Below, piece by piece: positions 23,731 to 32,189 of a stretch of 38,967 nt of DNA. The notes beneath the pieces were generated by a model, which had not been told where the DNA came from, searched no databases, and saw nothing but the letters and a program-made list of their open reading frames with translations. The DNA is taken from positions 1 to 38,967 of the forward strand of contig PMKE01000120.1 in assembly GCA_003158585.1 (NCBI GenBank). The letters are read 5' to 3'. Numbering within the stretch: position 1 is the first letter of the stretch; every line of letters starts with the position of its first letter. A program made the translations under genes and the position numbers. Source of the DNA: Alphaproteobacteria bacterium. Its GTDB lineage: Bacteria > Pseudomonadota > Alphaproteobacteria > Micropepsales > Micropepsaceae.

Positions 23731-24938
23731 TTCACGTTGTCCAGTGCGGGCGGTTCGTTGATCTTGAGTGAGAGGAACTTCTTCACGTTGCGCGCGGCCT
23801 GGCGGATGCGGTGCTCGTTCTCGACCAGCGCGACGCGCACATAGCCTTCGCCGTATTCGCCGAAGCCGATGCCGGGCGCCACGGCCACTTTGGCGTGGAT
23901 GAGAAGCTGTTTGGCGAATTCCATCGAGCCGTGCTCGCGGTACTGTTCCGGCAGCTTCGCCCAGGCGAACATCGAAGCGGGCGGCGAAGCGATTTCCCAC
24001 CCCGCGCGGCCCATGCTTTCCACAAGCACGTCGCGCCGCGATTTGTAGATGGCGCGGATCTCGTCGATGCACTCCTGCGGCCCATTGAGTGCCGCGGACG
24101 CGGCGACCTGCACCGGCGTGTAGGCACCGTAATCGAGATAGGACTTGATGCGCGCCAGCGCCCCGATCAGCCGCGGGTTGCCTGCGGCGTAGCCCATGCG
24201 CCAGCCGGGCATGGCATAGGTCTTCGACAGCGACTGGAATTCGATGGCGATTTCCTTGGCCCCGTCGAGCTGGAGGATCGAAGGCGGCGGATTGTCGTCG
24301 AAATAGATGTCCGCATAGGCCAGATCGGAAAGCACCCAGATCTCGTGCTTCTTCGCGAAGGCAAGCACCTCCTTGTAGAAGTCGAGGCCTACCACCTGCG
24401 CCGTCGGGTTCGAGGGGTAGTTCACCACCAGCGCCAGCGGCGACGGAATCGAATGGCGCGTCGCATGGCCCAAGGCGCTGAGATACGCCTCCGGCGAAGT
24501 CGCCGGGATGTGCCGGATGGCGGCGCCCGCCAGGATGAAGCCGAAGGCGTGGATCGGATAGGCCGGATTGGGCACCAGCACCACGTCGCCGGGTGCGGTG
24601 ATGGCGGCCGCCAGATTGGCAAAACCTTCTTTCGAGCCGAGGGTGGCGATGACCTCCGTATCGGGGTCGAGTGTGACCCCGAAGCGCCGCTTGTAGTAGG
24701 CGGTCATTGCCTTGCGCAGGCCCTTGATGCCCCGAGAGGCCGAGTAGCGGTTGGATTTCGGGTCGCGCGCCACCTCGCACAGCTTGTCGACCACGTGCTT
24801 GGGCGTGGGCATGTCGGGATTGCCCATGCCGAAGTCGATGATGTCCTCTCCCGCCGCCCGCGCTTGCGCCTTGAGACGGTTAACTTCCTCGAAAATATAG
24901 GGCGGCAGCCGCTTTATGCGGTGGAAGTCGGTATGCAT
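23727..24938 (-). CDS. Class I/II PLP aminotransferase (LL-DAP/alanine/aspartate type)
   Basis: A 403-residue fold-type I aminotransferase. The PLP lysine is K239 in FQSLSKTYAMPGWRMGY. NYPSNPTA (about 173-180) and SDLAYADIYFDD (about 204-215) hold the cofactor-binding asparagine, aspartate and tyrosine. It opens HRIKRLPPYIFEEVN and FGMGNPDMPTP, typical of the group annotated as LL-diaminopimelate or alanine aminotransferases in alphaproteobacteria. The ATG at 24938 has AAGG upstream; the frame continues to 24980 without support. Overlap with hom suggests work in aspartate-family amino-acid synthesis. The exact amino donor and acceptor cannot be told. Confidence 0.88.
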   Translation of the reverse strand: MHTDFHRIKRLPPYIFEEVNRLKAQARAAGEDIIDFGMGNPDMPTPKHVVDKLCEVARDPKSNRYSASRGIKGLRKAMTAYYKRRFGVTLDPDTEVIATLGSKEGFANLAAAITAPGDVVLVPNPAYPIHAFGFILAGAAIRHIPATSPEAYLSALGHATRHSIPSPLALVVNYPSNPTAQVVGLDFYKEVLAFAKKHEIWVLSDLAYADIYFDDNPPPSILQLDGAKEIAIEFQSLSKTYAMPGWRMGYAAGNPRLIGALARIKSYLDYGAYTPVQVAASAALNGPQECIDEIRAIYKSRRDVLVESMGRAGWEIASPPASMFAWAKLPEQYREHGSMEFAKQLLIHAKVAVAPGIGFGEYGEGYVRVALVENEHRIRQAARNVKKFLSLKINEPPALDNVK

Positions 24939-25047
24939 TGGAAACCTTGCGCAGGAAGCTCCGGGAAAACGCGGCAGCATCGCGGCAGGATGCCCGCCGC
25001 GTCAATGGCTTTTGAGACGTTTCTGCTAGGCCCTAATGCCGCCGGAC

Positions 25048-26481
25048 TCAGCCCTGGACGAAAATCTCTGCCCGGCGGTTGCCGTCTTCGCCCTTCGGCA
25101 TGGATTCGTAGTAGACGGGCTGGGAGTCGCCGACCGCCTCCACCAGCACTTTGTCGGCAGGAACGCCGTGGCGGATGATCTCTCTGGCGACCGCGTCGGC
25201 GCGCTGCTGCGATTTGCGGAAAATGATTTCGATATGCCGCGCCACGGGCATGTTGGACGTCCGGCTGGAGGAATGACCGACCACGCGGATGTAACCCTTG
25301 CCGCCGCTCGCATTGAACTGATCGACCGCTGCCTGGACCTGGGCTCGCGCCGAGGCGTTCAGATAAACGGAGTCGCCGGGGAAGAAGACGACCGCGGTCG
25401 CAGGATTGCCCTGTGCATCGGCATAGACGGCCGGTGCCGGATTCTGGACGGCCGGTCCCAGGACGTCGAGATTGGCCACCACCGCGCCGCTCATGTGCTC
25501 CGGCCCGCCGACGCCGTGCCGGCTGTGGCCTCTGCTGACGGCGGCGGTGCTGCTGACGGGTTCGGCGCTGGCGACGACGGCGCTGCTGCTACTGCGATGC
25601 CTGTGGTGCGCTCTGCGGGGCGGCTGGTTTTCCGCCACCATCGTAGGCACGTTATAAGCCGTGCCCGCGTCGGCTGCCGTCTGCTGATAGCGCTGGATGA
25701 TCGGCGCCGCGACGAACTGCGAAACGCTAGGATCGAGCGGCGGCGCCGTCGAAGGCTTGAAGCCGAGCATGGCATCGGACGGCGAGATCGTGGCCGTCCG
25801 GACGGCGGGCGGCGGAGAGGCTGTCACCGGAGGCTCCGCGACGGCTACTGCTCTCGGTGTAGTGCTCTGCTGCGCAGGAACGGGTTCCGCCGGCGCCGCC
25901 GCCGTCTGAACCGGAGCGGGTTCACCCGGCGCTGCAGTTGTCTGTGCGGGTGCGGGCGTTTCGACCATCGCGACCTGCGTTGCGGGGGCCGTCGCCGGAA
26001 GCGTACCCGGAATGGCTCTGCCGGCCGGATCCTGCGCAATAGATCGGTCCGCCACGCGGACGGGTTCGCTCGCGGCGGGGGTGGCAGGCTTGTGGGTCCG
26101 GGCGGATGTCCCGGCACTCGTTGTCGCCGTCTCTTCAGACGCATGAGTAACCGCGACGTTCGGCGGCGGAGCGGCAGCAACCTCCGTGCCCCCACGCAAC
26201 GCATCCGCGCTGTACTTGGCGTGCGTGCGATCGGCAGCCAGGGACTCCGCGACTTGCAGTTGATCGTCCGGCGTCGTTGCCTGGGGCTTGTCCGGCAGGC
26301 CGGCAAGATCGGGGGTCTGCCCGTTGTCGGCTGCGGTTGAATCGTCTCCCCACCAGGTCGTGGGATCGACCCAATCCGGCACGGCCGGCAGACTGGAGCA
26401 GGCGCCGGCACTCACCGCGATGACCGCCAGTGCGGTAAGGCGCAGGATACCTTTGCTTCGTCCGTGAACGCCCATCGTCAT
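25048..26481 (-). CDS. OmpA-family lipoprotein with long Pro/Ala/Thr-rich linker
   Basis: A 477-residue envelope protein. It has a signal sequence ending in a lipobox-like SAGAC (cysteine at 28), a region of about 300 residues rich in Pro, Ala, Thr and Val with low complexity, and a C-terminal OmpA domain (about 355-477). That domain has VVFFPGDSVYLN, the peptidoglycan-contact segment IRVVGHSSSR, and the ending VEAVGDSQPVYYESMPKGEDGNRRAEIFV, where the NRRxEI motif is classic. It should link the outer membrane to peptidoglycan. The ATG at 26481 has GGAG upstream. It lies 109 bases upstream of the aminotransferase gene. Linker length may vary between strains because of its repetitive coding sequence. 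Confidence 0.88.
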   Translation of the reverse strand: MTMGVHGRSKGILRLTALAVIAVSAGACSSLPAVPDWVDPTTWWGDDSTAADNGQTPDLAGLPDKPQATTPDDQLQVAESLAADRTHAKYSADALRGGTEVAAAPPPNVAVTHASEETATTSAGTSARTHKPATPAASEPVRVADRSIAQDPAGRAIPGTLPATAPATQVAMVETPAPAQTTAAPGEPAPVQTAAAPAEPVPAQQSTTPRAVAVAEPPVTASPPPAVRTATISPSDAMLGFKPSTAPPLDPSVSQFVAAPIIQRYQQTAADAGTAYNVPTMVAENQPPRRAHHRHRSSSSAVVASAEPVSSTAAVSRGHSRHGVGGPEHMSGAVVANLDVLGPAVQNPAPAVYADAQGNPATAVVFFPGDSVYLNASARAQVQAAVDQFNASGGKGYIRVVGHSSSRTSNMPVARHIEIIFRKSQQRADAVAREIIRHGVPADKVLVEAVGDSQPVYYESMPKGEDGNRRAEIFVQG

Positions 26482-26769
26482 GGAGTGCTCCTAAGAGGGC
26501 CGCGCATACTCGACCCACCTGCTCATATACAGACCCATCATGCCCGATCCAAGCGTCCAAAGTCACGCAAGCACATGAAATCTGTGTCAAACTTGCCGGA
26601 TCGTGCGCGGCGCAACTAGATTGTCGCAGGCCCGGGCGCGACACCTTGTTCTGTCCGGCGACGAATCAGCCGGGCGTACAAAAAAACGCACCGCAAACAC
26701 CGCCCTGCCCGGCCTGTCGGGAGCCGGCCTGCGGGGATAGGATATGCAGGGGGTTAGGGGAGAACGACG

Positions 26770-27207
26770 ATGCTGCGCCGACAAGCGATCTTGTTGCTGG
26801 CGGCCTCCGCGGCAGGGGCGCTTGTCCCGCGCGCCTGGGCACAGGAAGTCAGCCCGGATTTTGCCCCGGGACAGATGTGGTCGCTCAAGTCCTACCCCGC
26901 CAAAGTGATCGTGGGGATCATCGAGCCCTGGTTCGACACAACCGTCGTGCACGTCTCGGTCCTCGACATTCCGGGCGGCATCATCAGCCAGGTCAGCCAT
27001 CTGCCGATTGAAAAGCCGGCGCTGGCCGCATCCGTCGATCAGTTGTTGTCGCGCGATGCGAAGACCCTGCAAGGGTTCGAAGCCGAGTACCAGGAGTGGA
27101 AAGCAAACCCTGGCTCCGGAATTTTCAGCAGCAGGGTGCCGCAGACGATCGCACTGCTTATCAAGAACAAAAATCTAGCCGCACCGCCTGCAGCCGTTGG
27201 GCAATAA
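26770..27207 (+). CDS. Small secreted protein of unknown function
   Basis: A 145-residue protein with a signal peptide (MLRRQAILLLAASAAGALVPRAWAQ, read in part; cleavage near residue 25). The double arginine at the start is not followed by a full Tat motif, so Sec export is likelier. The mature part has a compact beta-rich section (MWSLKSYPAKVIVGIIEPWF, then VHVSVLDIPGG) that begins like proteins responding to 'bulk' metabolite queries, but I recognise no family. The C-terminal half is helical (LAASVDQLLSRDAKTLQGFEAEYQEWK). The ATG has GGGGAGAA upstream. It is divergent from the OmpA-like gene and convergent with argC. Confidence 0.65.
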   Translation: MLRRQAILLLAASAAGALVPRAWAQEVSPDFAPGQMWSLKSYPAKVIVGIIEPWFDTTVVHVSVLDIPGGIISQVSHLPIEKPALAASVDQLLSRDAKTLQGFEAEYQEWKANPGSGIFSSRVPQTIALLIKNKNLAAPPAAVGQ

Positions 27208-27226
27208 CGCTACGCCCGCTTGATCC

Positions 27227-28165
27227 TCACAAGAGCCCTTCGGTCTCCGGCAGGCCGAGCATGATGTTGAGGTTCTGCACCGCCGCACCGCCGGCGCCCT
27301 TGCCGAGATTGTCGAGCAGCGCGACGAGGCGCGCCTGCCCCGTCTTGTCGTTGCCGAGCACGAACAGCTTCATCAAGTTGGTGTTCCGGAGTCCTTCCGC
27401 ATCGATGGAGGTGCCTTCCGGCGCCGCGACTTCGACGAGCTTCTCGCCGCGATAGGCTTCCGCCAGTACCTTGTGCAAATCCGCCGCCTTGGGCTTTCCC
27501 GGCAGCGCCCAGAGCTGCAGCGGCACCTCCACCAGCATGCCGCGGTAGAAGCGCCCGACACCCGGCGCGAACACGGGCGGATGCGCGAGACTCGCGTGCA
27601 TCTGCATCTCGGGAATGTGCTTGTGCGACAGGGTGAGCGCGTAGGCGCGCACCACCGTTTCGACATAGGCGGGCGAATCCTTCTTTTCGAATTCCTCGAT
27701 CATCGACTTGCCGCCGCCGGAATAGCCGGAGACGCCGTTCACCGTGACCGGGAAGTCGGCCGGCACGACGCCAGCGCGCACCAAGGGATGCACCAACGCG
27801 ATGAAGGCCGTCGCCCAGCAACCGGGATTGCTCACCCGCTTCGAGGCGGCGATCCTGGCACGCTGGCCGGGTTCCAGTTCGGCAAAGCCGTAGACCCAGC
27901 CGGGCGCGGTGCGATGCGCCGTGGAGGCGTCGATAACGCGCACGCCGGGATCGGCGATCAGCGCCACGGCCTGGCGCGCCGCGTCGTCCGGCAGGCAGAG
28001 GATCACGAGGTCGGCCTCGTTCAACGCCTTGGCGCGGGCGGGCGCGTCCTTGCGCTCCGCCTCGCCGAGCTGCACGAGTTCGAGGTCTTTGCGCCCACGC
28101 AGCCTTTCGCGGATTTCTAGGCCCGTCGTGCCTGCTGCGCCGTCGATGAAGATTCTGTGCGTCAC
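27227..28165 (-). CDS. argC: N-acetyl-gamma-glutamyl-phosphate reductase (type 2)
   Basis: Third step of arginine synthesis: NADPH-dependent reduction of N-acetylglutamyl phosphate to the semialdehyde. At 312 residues it is the shorter type-2 ArgC. The NADP loop is FIDGAAGTTGLEIRERL (residues 6-22), and the catalytic cysteine is C116 in VSNPGCWATAF. GVSGYSGGGKSMI and HIPEM are further family markers. The start is GTG at 28165 with a G-rich site just upstream. No other arg gene is adjacent. Confidence 0.94.
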   Translation of the reverse strand: MTHRIFIDGAAGTTGLEIRERLRGRKDLELVQLGEAERKDAPARAKALNEADLVILCLPDDAARQAVALIADPGVRVIDASTAHRTAPGWVYGFAELEPGQRARIAASKRVSNPGCWATAFIALVHPLVRAGVVPADFPVTVNGVSGYSGGGKSMIEEFEKKDSPAYVETVVRAYALTLSHKHIPEMQMHASLAHPPVFAPGVGRFYRGMLVEVPLQLWALPGKPKAADLHKVLAEAYRGEKLVEVAAPEGTSIDAEGLRNTNLMKLFVLGNDKTGQARLVALLDNLGKGAGGAAVQNLNIMLGLPETEGLL

Positions 28166-28210
28166 GGGAACCCCCGGCCGATTCGGTCCCTTCTATAAGA
28201 ACCGTTTGCA

Positions 28211-28239
28211 TTGACAAGCCCTGTGCGGCGTCTTTACCT
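28211..28239 (+). promoter_or_regulatory. Likely sigma-70 promoter of the DUF805 gene
   Basis: A perfect -35 box TTGACA (28211-28216) and a -10-like TTACCT (28234-28239) are separated by 17 bases. It is 66 bases upstream of the ATG at 28305, in the divergent region with argC. Confidence 0.5.
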
Positions 28240-28304
28240 CGATTCCGACGGCGATTCTGCTGGGAGTCGCCGAACATGGCTGTATCGAAGAAGGGGGCTG
28301 GCCC

Positions 28305-28790
28305 ATGGATCCGAAAGAAATCATCGAGGTGTTCCGCCGCAATGTCATGGAACATTACTTCGACATGTCCGGCCGAGTCAGCCGCAAGGAGTTCTGGTAT
28401 TTCGTGCTGGCGAGCTTCGTCCTCTACCTGGGCGCGGCGATCATCGGTTCCATCCTGTTCTCCGGCCTTCTCACGAGCCTCTTGGGACTGGCGCTGCTGC
28501 TTCCCATGATGGGTATCGGCGCAAGGCGGCTGCAGGACATCGGCCGCAACGGACAGCTCATGTGGGTCTGGGCAGGCGTCACGCTGGTGATGAACGTGAT
28601 CGGCCTGCTGGCGGCCATGACCGGACCGTTCGGTGCGGTGGGCTTCCTGTTCTTCTTCCTGTCGATCGGCTGGCTGATCAGTCTGGCGATGCTCGTGATC
28701 TCGGTCGTGCTGATCTACTTCTGGATTCAGCCCGGAACGGCCGGACCGAACGAGTTCGGACCCGACCCGTTACCCTCGGCTGCCAAGTAG
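28305..28790 (+). CDS. DUF805 family inner-membrane protein
   Basis: A 161-residue membrane protein. The DUF805 pattern is clear: FDMSGRVSRKEFWYFVLASF at about residues 18-37, then GIGARRLQDIGRNGQLMWVW near 75-94, with three to four hydrophobic helices around these. DUF805 proteins are widespread and have no settled function. The C-terminus (QPGTAGPNEFGPDPLP) is the usual family ending. The ATG follows a G-rich site. Its stop is 12 bases from the stop of the convergent TetR/Sel1 gene. Confidence 0.9.
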   Translation: MDPKEIIEVFRRNVMEHYFDMSGRVSRKEFWYFVLASFVLYLGAAIIGSILFSGLLTSLLGLALLLPMMGIGARRLQDIGRNGQLMWVWAGVTLVMNVIGLLAAMTGPFGAVGFLFFFLSIGWLISLAMLVISVVLIYFWIQPGTAGPNEFGPDPLPSAAK

Positions 28791-28802
28791 GCGCAACGGG
28801 CC

Positions 28803-30404
28803 TTAGTTTGGGGTCTGCGCGGCGGGCGGCACGTCGTTCGCCGCGCGGTCGATTTTGCTTGGCTTAAAGGCCGCAATAGCCGTCTGGGCGGCTTGAAGCT
28901 CGTCCGGCGTCAGCTGTGCAGCGAGCATTTCGGCGCGCGTCTCGGCGTTCTGGTCGCCCCGTGCCGCCGCGATGGCGTACCATTCGTAAGCTTCGGGGAT
29001 ACTGCGCGACACGCCTTGGCCGCGCTCGTAGAGGATCGCCAGATCGAACTCTGCATCGACGTCGCCCAGGGCGGCCGCGCGGCCGAACCACTGCGCCGCC
29101 TTTTCGTAATCCGTCCCCTCTGCCCAGCCTCCGGCATAGAGCTTGCCGAGATTGGTCATGGCCTTGATGTTGCCGTGCTGCGCAGAGGCTTCGTACCAGC
29201 GGATGGCCTTCGCCATGTCGGCGGGGACGCCGGTTCCTGTCTGATAGAGAACGCCGGTGAAATTCATCGCCACGGGCTGGCCCGCCGCGGCGGCGCGTTC
29301 GAGCCACTTCGCGGCCTTTTCGACGTTCGTCGCCACGCCCGTCCCGTTCAGCAGCCGTATGCCGAGTATCAATTGAGCCTTGGCGTCGCTGCGCGCCGGA
29401 ACGGTGTACGGCTTGGCCGGTACGGGAGCGACCGCTCTTTCCTGTGTCGCCGCGCGCGGGGGGAAAGCGGCGAGCACGAAAGTATCGAACGCCGCCACGG
29501 CCAGCGCCGCGAGTCCGAGGATCAGCCAGACTCGCCGCTTGTTGCCGAAACGCAGTTTGGGAAGCAGCGGCGGCCGCCGGGGCGGTTGCTGCACGACGAT
29601 CTGCGAGGCGACGATCGCGGCCCGCCGTGCCGTGCTGAGATAGTTGTCCGCGGCCGACGTCTCTGTGGCCGGTTCGCGTTCCGCTTGCGGCTCCGGCTCC
29701 TGAGGAATTTCCAGCACGATCGCAGGTTCGTCCGCCGGGCTTGGAGGAACCGTATGCGTCTCGTCCTTTCCCGTGTGCATCAGATTGTGCAGGTCGAGCC
29801 GAAGTTCCGCGACCGCCGTTTGCTGGCGCTGCTCGAAGGCTTTCAGCCGCGCCTGCAACTGCTGCAACGTCTCCGTCACCGCCGAAGTCTGGCCGGCAAG
29901 CTCTTTCGCCTGCTCGTCCATGCGCCGCTCCAGCTTGGTTGCGGACTGTTCCGCAACGCTGAGGCGCGCTTCCACGCGCGACAGGACGCTGTCGGTCCCT
30001 TCTTTCATCAACGACTTCGGGACGATGACGCGACTGGCGATCTTATGGAGCGCGTCGGCCTGGGCCTTCATCAACTCCTGGTATTCTTCGCCGGACGGTT
30101 CGCCGGCTGGCGCCGTTGCTTCGGCTTCGAGCGCCGGAGACGACTCCGCGATTGCAGTTTCGGCGGTTGGCGCCGCTTCCGTCGTATCGTCCGCAGGCGG
30201 TGAATCCGTCGCGGCTTCCGGTTCGCCGTTTTCTTCGGAGGACGCCGGCCCAACCTGAGAAAACAGGTCCTTCCTGCTCGAGAAGTAGCCGTAAACCGTG
30301 GCACGCGCGATGTTCGCTTCGCTCGCCACCGCGCTTAAAGTCAGCGCTTCCGGTCCGTTCCGCTCGATAAGACGGTTTGCCGCTTCGAGGATCACGGCGC
30401 GCAT
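28803..30404 (-). CDS. TetR-type HTH / coiled-coil / membrane / Sel1-repeat fusion protein
   Basis: A 533-residue protein of unusual architecture, in order: a TetR-type helix-turn-helix (1-47: ILEAANRLIERNG, then LTLSAVASEANIARATVYGY with FSSRKDLF, a complete TetR signature); an acidic Ala/Pro/Glu-rich stretch (55-105); a coiled coil (about 105-210, rich in Leu, Gln and Glu); a Pro-rich segment; DNYLSTARRAAIVAS (253-267), a motif I associate with PodJ-like Sel1 proteins; one membrane helix (292-314) after the basic FGNKRR; then four Sel1 repeats (340-484) in the periplasm. It lacks the TetR ligand-binding domain. One reading is a membrane-tethered regulator like CadC/ToxR in layout. ATG 30404 is used; a TTG at 30470 with GGAG upstream would add 22 residues (including ARPRERV) and is a real alternative. 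It is divergent from the pentapeptide-repeat gene. Confidence 0.85.
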   Translation of the reverse strand: MRAVILEAANRLIERNGPEALTLSAVASEANIARATVYGYFSSRKDLFSQVGPASSEENGEPEAATDSPPADDTTEAAPTAETAIAESSPALEAEATAPAGEPSGEEYQELMKAQADALHKIASRVIVPKSLMKEGTDSVLSRVEARLSVAEQSATKLERRMDEQAKELAGQTSAVTETLQQLQARLKAFEQRQQTAVAELRLDLHNLMHTGKDETHTVPPSPADEPAIVLEIPQEPEPQAEREPATETSAADNYLSTARRAAIVASQIVVQQPPRRPPLLPKLRFGNKRRVWLILGLAALAVAAFDTFVLAAFPPRAATQERAVAPVPAKPYTVPARSDAKAQLILGIRLLNGTGVATNVEKAAKWLERAAAAGQPVAMNFTGVLYQTGTGVPADMAKAIRWYEASAQHGNIKAMTNLGKLYAGGWAEGTDYEKAAQWFGRAAALGDVDAEFDLAILYERGQGVSRSIPEAYEWYAIAAARGDQNAETRAEMLAAQLTPDELQAAQTAIAAFKPSKIDRAANDVPPAAQTPN

Positions 30405-30509
30405 AGACACGCGCTCACGCGGGCGTGCCCACCCCGCGTCAAGTGCCGTTCCTGCTCTTCTGCCGGACAATGACGGCTCCGACCCTGTTCGCCGCCTACT
30501 GTGCTGCTT

Positions 30510-30524
30510 TTTTGGTGAACAAAA
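30510..30524. promoter_or_regulatory. Inverted repeat, candidate operator
   Basis: TTTTG-GTGAA-CAAAA is a perfect 5-bp inverted repeat in the divergent region, 40 bases upstream of the TTG start alternative and 106 from the ATG of the TetR-type fusion gene. It sits in an AT-rich patch (30505-30540) that probably contains that gene's promoter. TetR-type proteins often bind their own promoters. Confidence 0.35.
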
Positions 30525-30637
30525 CGTTGGAAAATATCGGAGCGGCAGGGACGCGGTAAACGAAAGATGAAGCCTCCGCCCGGATGTCGCCGAGGGCGCG
30601 CGGCTGCCGGATTGGGACTGCGCAACCCCGGGTTAAC

Positions 30638-30649
30638 ACTCTGTAGAGT
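30638..30649. promoter_or_regulatory. Perfect inverted repeat next to the pentapeptide-gene start
   Basis: ACTCT-GT-AGAGT lies 24 bases upstream of the GTG start. TTAACA precedes it and TATATT (30649-30654) follows it, so a regulator bound here would touch the probable promoter region. Confidence 0.4.
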
Positions 30650-30672
30650 ATATTGGCGGAGCAAGCGGGGGG

Positions 30673-31779
30673 GTGCGTGTGGGGGCTTCCGTCATAGTCA
30701 AGAGCGACGCGTCTGCGGTTACGTCGCACGGTACAGCAGCGATGCCGCGAGAGGAAATCGAGCGGATTATCCGCGCGCACGAGCTTTATCTTTCACATTC
30801 TGGCAAGGGCTCCCGCGCTGTCCTCACCTCTCGTCACCTCGCGGGCGTGGACTTCTCTAACCGGGCGCTTGCGGAAGCCGAATTCATAGGATCGGACCTT
30901 TGCGGGGCCAATCTGAGGTTCGCCAATCTCATCGGCGCAAACCTTTATTGCTGCGAGATGCGCAACGTGGACGCGCGCTACGCCAATTTCACCCATGCGG
31001 ATATGCGCGGCGTCACGCTGAACGGCAGCAATCTGTCGCATGCGCGCCTCGATCACGTCGATTTCCGCGCCGGCCGTCTGATGAAGAGCGTTGCCGGAGG
31101 CAAAGAAGCCGTCATCGACCGCAACGGATCGGCGAATGGCGTCGACCTCAGCTATTGCTCCCTCTCCTGCGCGACCTTCGAGGGCGCCGATCTCAACGGC
31201 GCGGATTTCACCGGCGCCATCATCACCGCCACCAAATTCAAGGGTGCGCGCCTGGCGGGCGCCACCTTCAAGGGCGCTATCCTGAGCGACATGGACATCA
31301 GCGAAATCCCGTTGCCGCCTTCCGCCTTCGCGGAATGCGTGCTGCCGCCTAGCGCCGAGGCCATCGCCGCCAAACCGCACCTGATGTTCCGGCTCAACGC
31401 CCACCAGCGCTGGGTCGAGTCCGACGCGCGCATGGGTTCCTGCGCGGTATTCGACGGCGAAGACCTGCGACCGCTGGCGACGGCGATCGGCAAGTTCAAG
31501 CTCACCGCAATCTCGGCGAGGAAAGTCATCGCGGCCGGTGTGGATTTCTCGTGCACCGAATTGCAAGGCGCCAATTTCGAGGGTGCCGATCTCAGGGGCG
31601 CCAGCTTCGAAGGAGCAGACTTGCGCGGCGTAAAGTTCGCCGGCGCCCGTCTGCACCACGCCAAGTTCATCGGCGCGGACATGCGTCCCCTCGCGCTCAA
31701 GACAGGCGGCACGCTGCCGTGCGACCTTACGGGCGTCGAACTGAGCGCCGAACAGCGAGCGGAAGCGATCTTCGCCTGA
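30673..31779 (+). CDS. Pentapeptide-repeat protein
   Basis: A 368-residue protein built around A(D/N)LXX repeats. Repeat block 1 is about 56-135 (GANLRFANLIGANL and similar), block 2 about 155-210 (FEGADLNGADFTGA) and block 3 about 288-355 (LQGANFEGADLRGASFEGAD). The blocks would form right-handed beta-helices. Between blocks 2 and 3 lies a non-repeat part (235-285) with LNAHQRWVESDARMG. The N-terminus holds a short helix EEIERIIRAHELYL. The start is a GTG at 30673 next to a G-run; GTG 30679 and ATG 30742 are alternatives. No signal peptide is seen. Function is unknown; in this family some members mimic DNA, but the divergent TetR-type fusion gene is the only contextual clue. Confidence 0.85.
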   Translation: MRVGASVIVKSDASAVTSHGTAAMPREEIERIIRAHELYLSHSGKGSRAVLTSRHLAGVDFSNRALAEAEFIGSDLCGANLRFANLIGANLYCCEMRNVDARYANFTHADMRGVTLNGSNLSHARLDHVDFRAGRLMKSVAGGKEAVIDRNGSANGVDLSYCSLSCATFEGADLNGADFTGAIITATKFKGARLAGATFKGAILSDMDISEIPLPPSAFAECVLPPSAEAIAAKPHLMFRLNAHQRWVESDARMGSCAVFDGEDLRPLATAIGKFKLTAISARKVIAAGVDFSCTELQGANFEGADLRGASFEGADLRGVKFAGARLHHAKFIGADMRPLALKTGGTLPCDLTGVELSAEQRAEAIFA

Positions 31780-32189
31780 CCGGAAGTGGGACACTGCCGA
31801 GTCGAAGTGCGATTGCACGGCTATCATCTAAAACCGAGCAAATACCCTAGACTATTGGATTAACCTGTCGGAAATGTACTTAAATTATGCACGAACTTCC
31901 GCGATTCGCTTGTAAGTGGCGCTTATAGCTTCTATATCGACCGTGCGACGGCGTCCCGTCAGATGAAGCGCACTGTTGTCCTCCCGACTCGCATCGTGCG
32001 CGCCAGGCAGATACAGCCGAACTTCTTATCCGATGGTGCCGTTCGCTGCGTTTGAGCATGTGCTTGCGCGGCCATCGATCCGTACGCCGTTTAGCTTGTG
32101 CGATTGAGATAGCTGCAACGGGACGGCGCGTATTTCTTGAGATCACGGTGTGCATCAAGAATTGTCGCGTAACGAGGAGACTGAATTCG
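31780..32189. other. AT-richer intergenic region
   Basis: About 410 bases with no supported gene and a clear drop in GC at 31820-31900. Short frames on both strands lack ribosome sites. It includes the inverted repeat at 32134-32161 and probably the promoter of the two small genes that follow. A small RNA cannot be excluded. Confidence 0.5.
32134..32161. promoter_or_regulatory. 7-bp inverted repeat upstream of small orphan gene
   Basis: TTCTTGA (32134-32140) is inverted as TCAAGAA (32155-32161) across 14 bases, ending 28 bases before the ATG at 32190. The spacing equals two helical turns between half-site centres, as for a dimeric regulator. Confidence 0.35.

Noticed and set aside
22447-24780. 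Continuous 777-residue open frame reading through hom into the aminotransferase region
   Set aside because: Only the part from 23730 is like homoserine dehydrogenase. The upstream part is an Arg/Gly-rich shadow of the aminotransferase gene, which is clearly coded in another frame.
25036-26340. 434-residue plus-strand frame opposite the OmpA-like gene
   Set aside because: Composition is dominated by Arg and Gly with no recognisable motif, and the opposite strand has a clear lipoprotein signal and OmpA domain.
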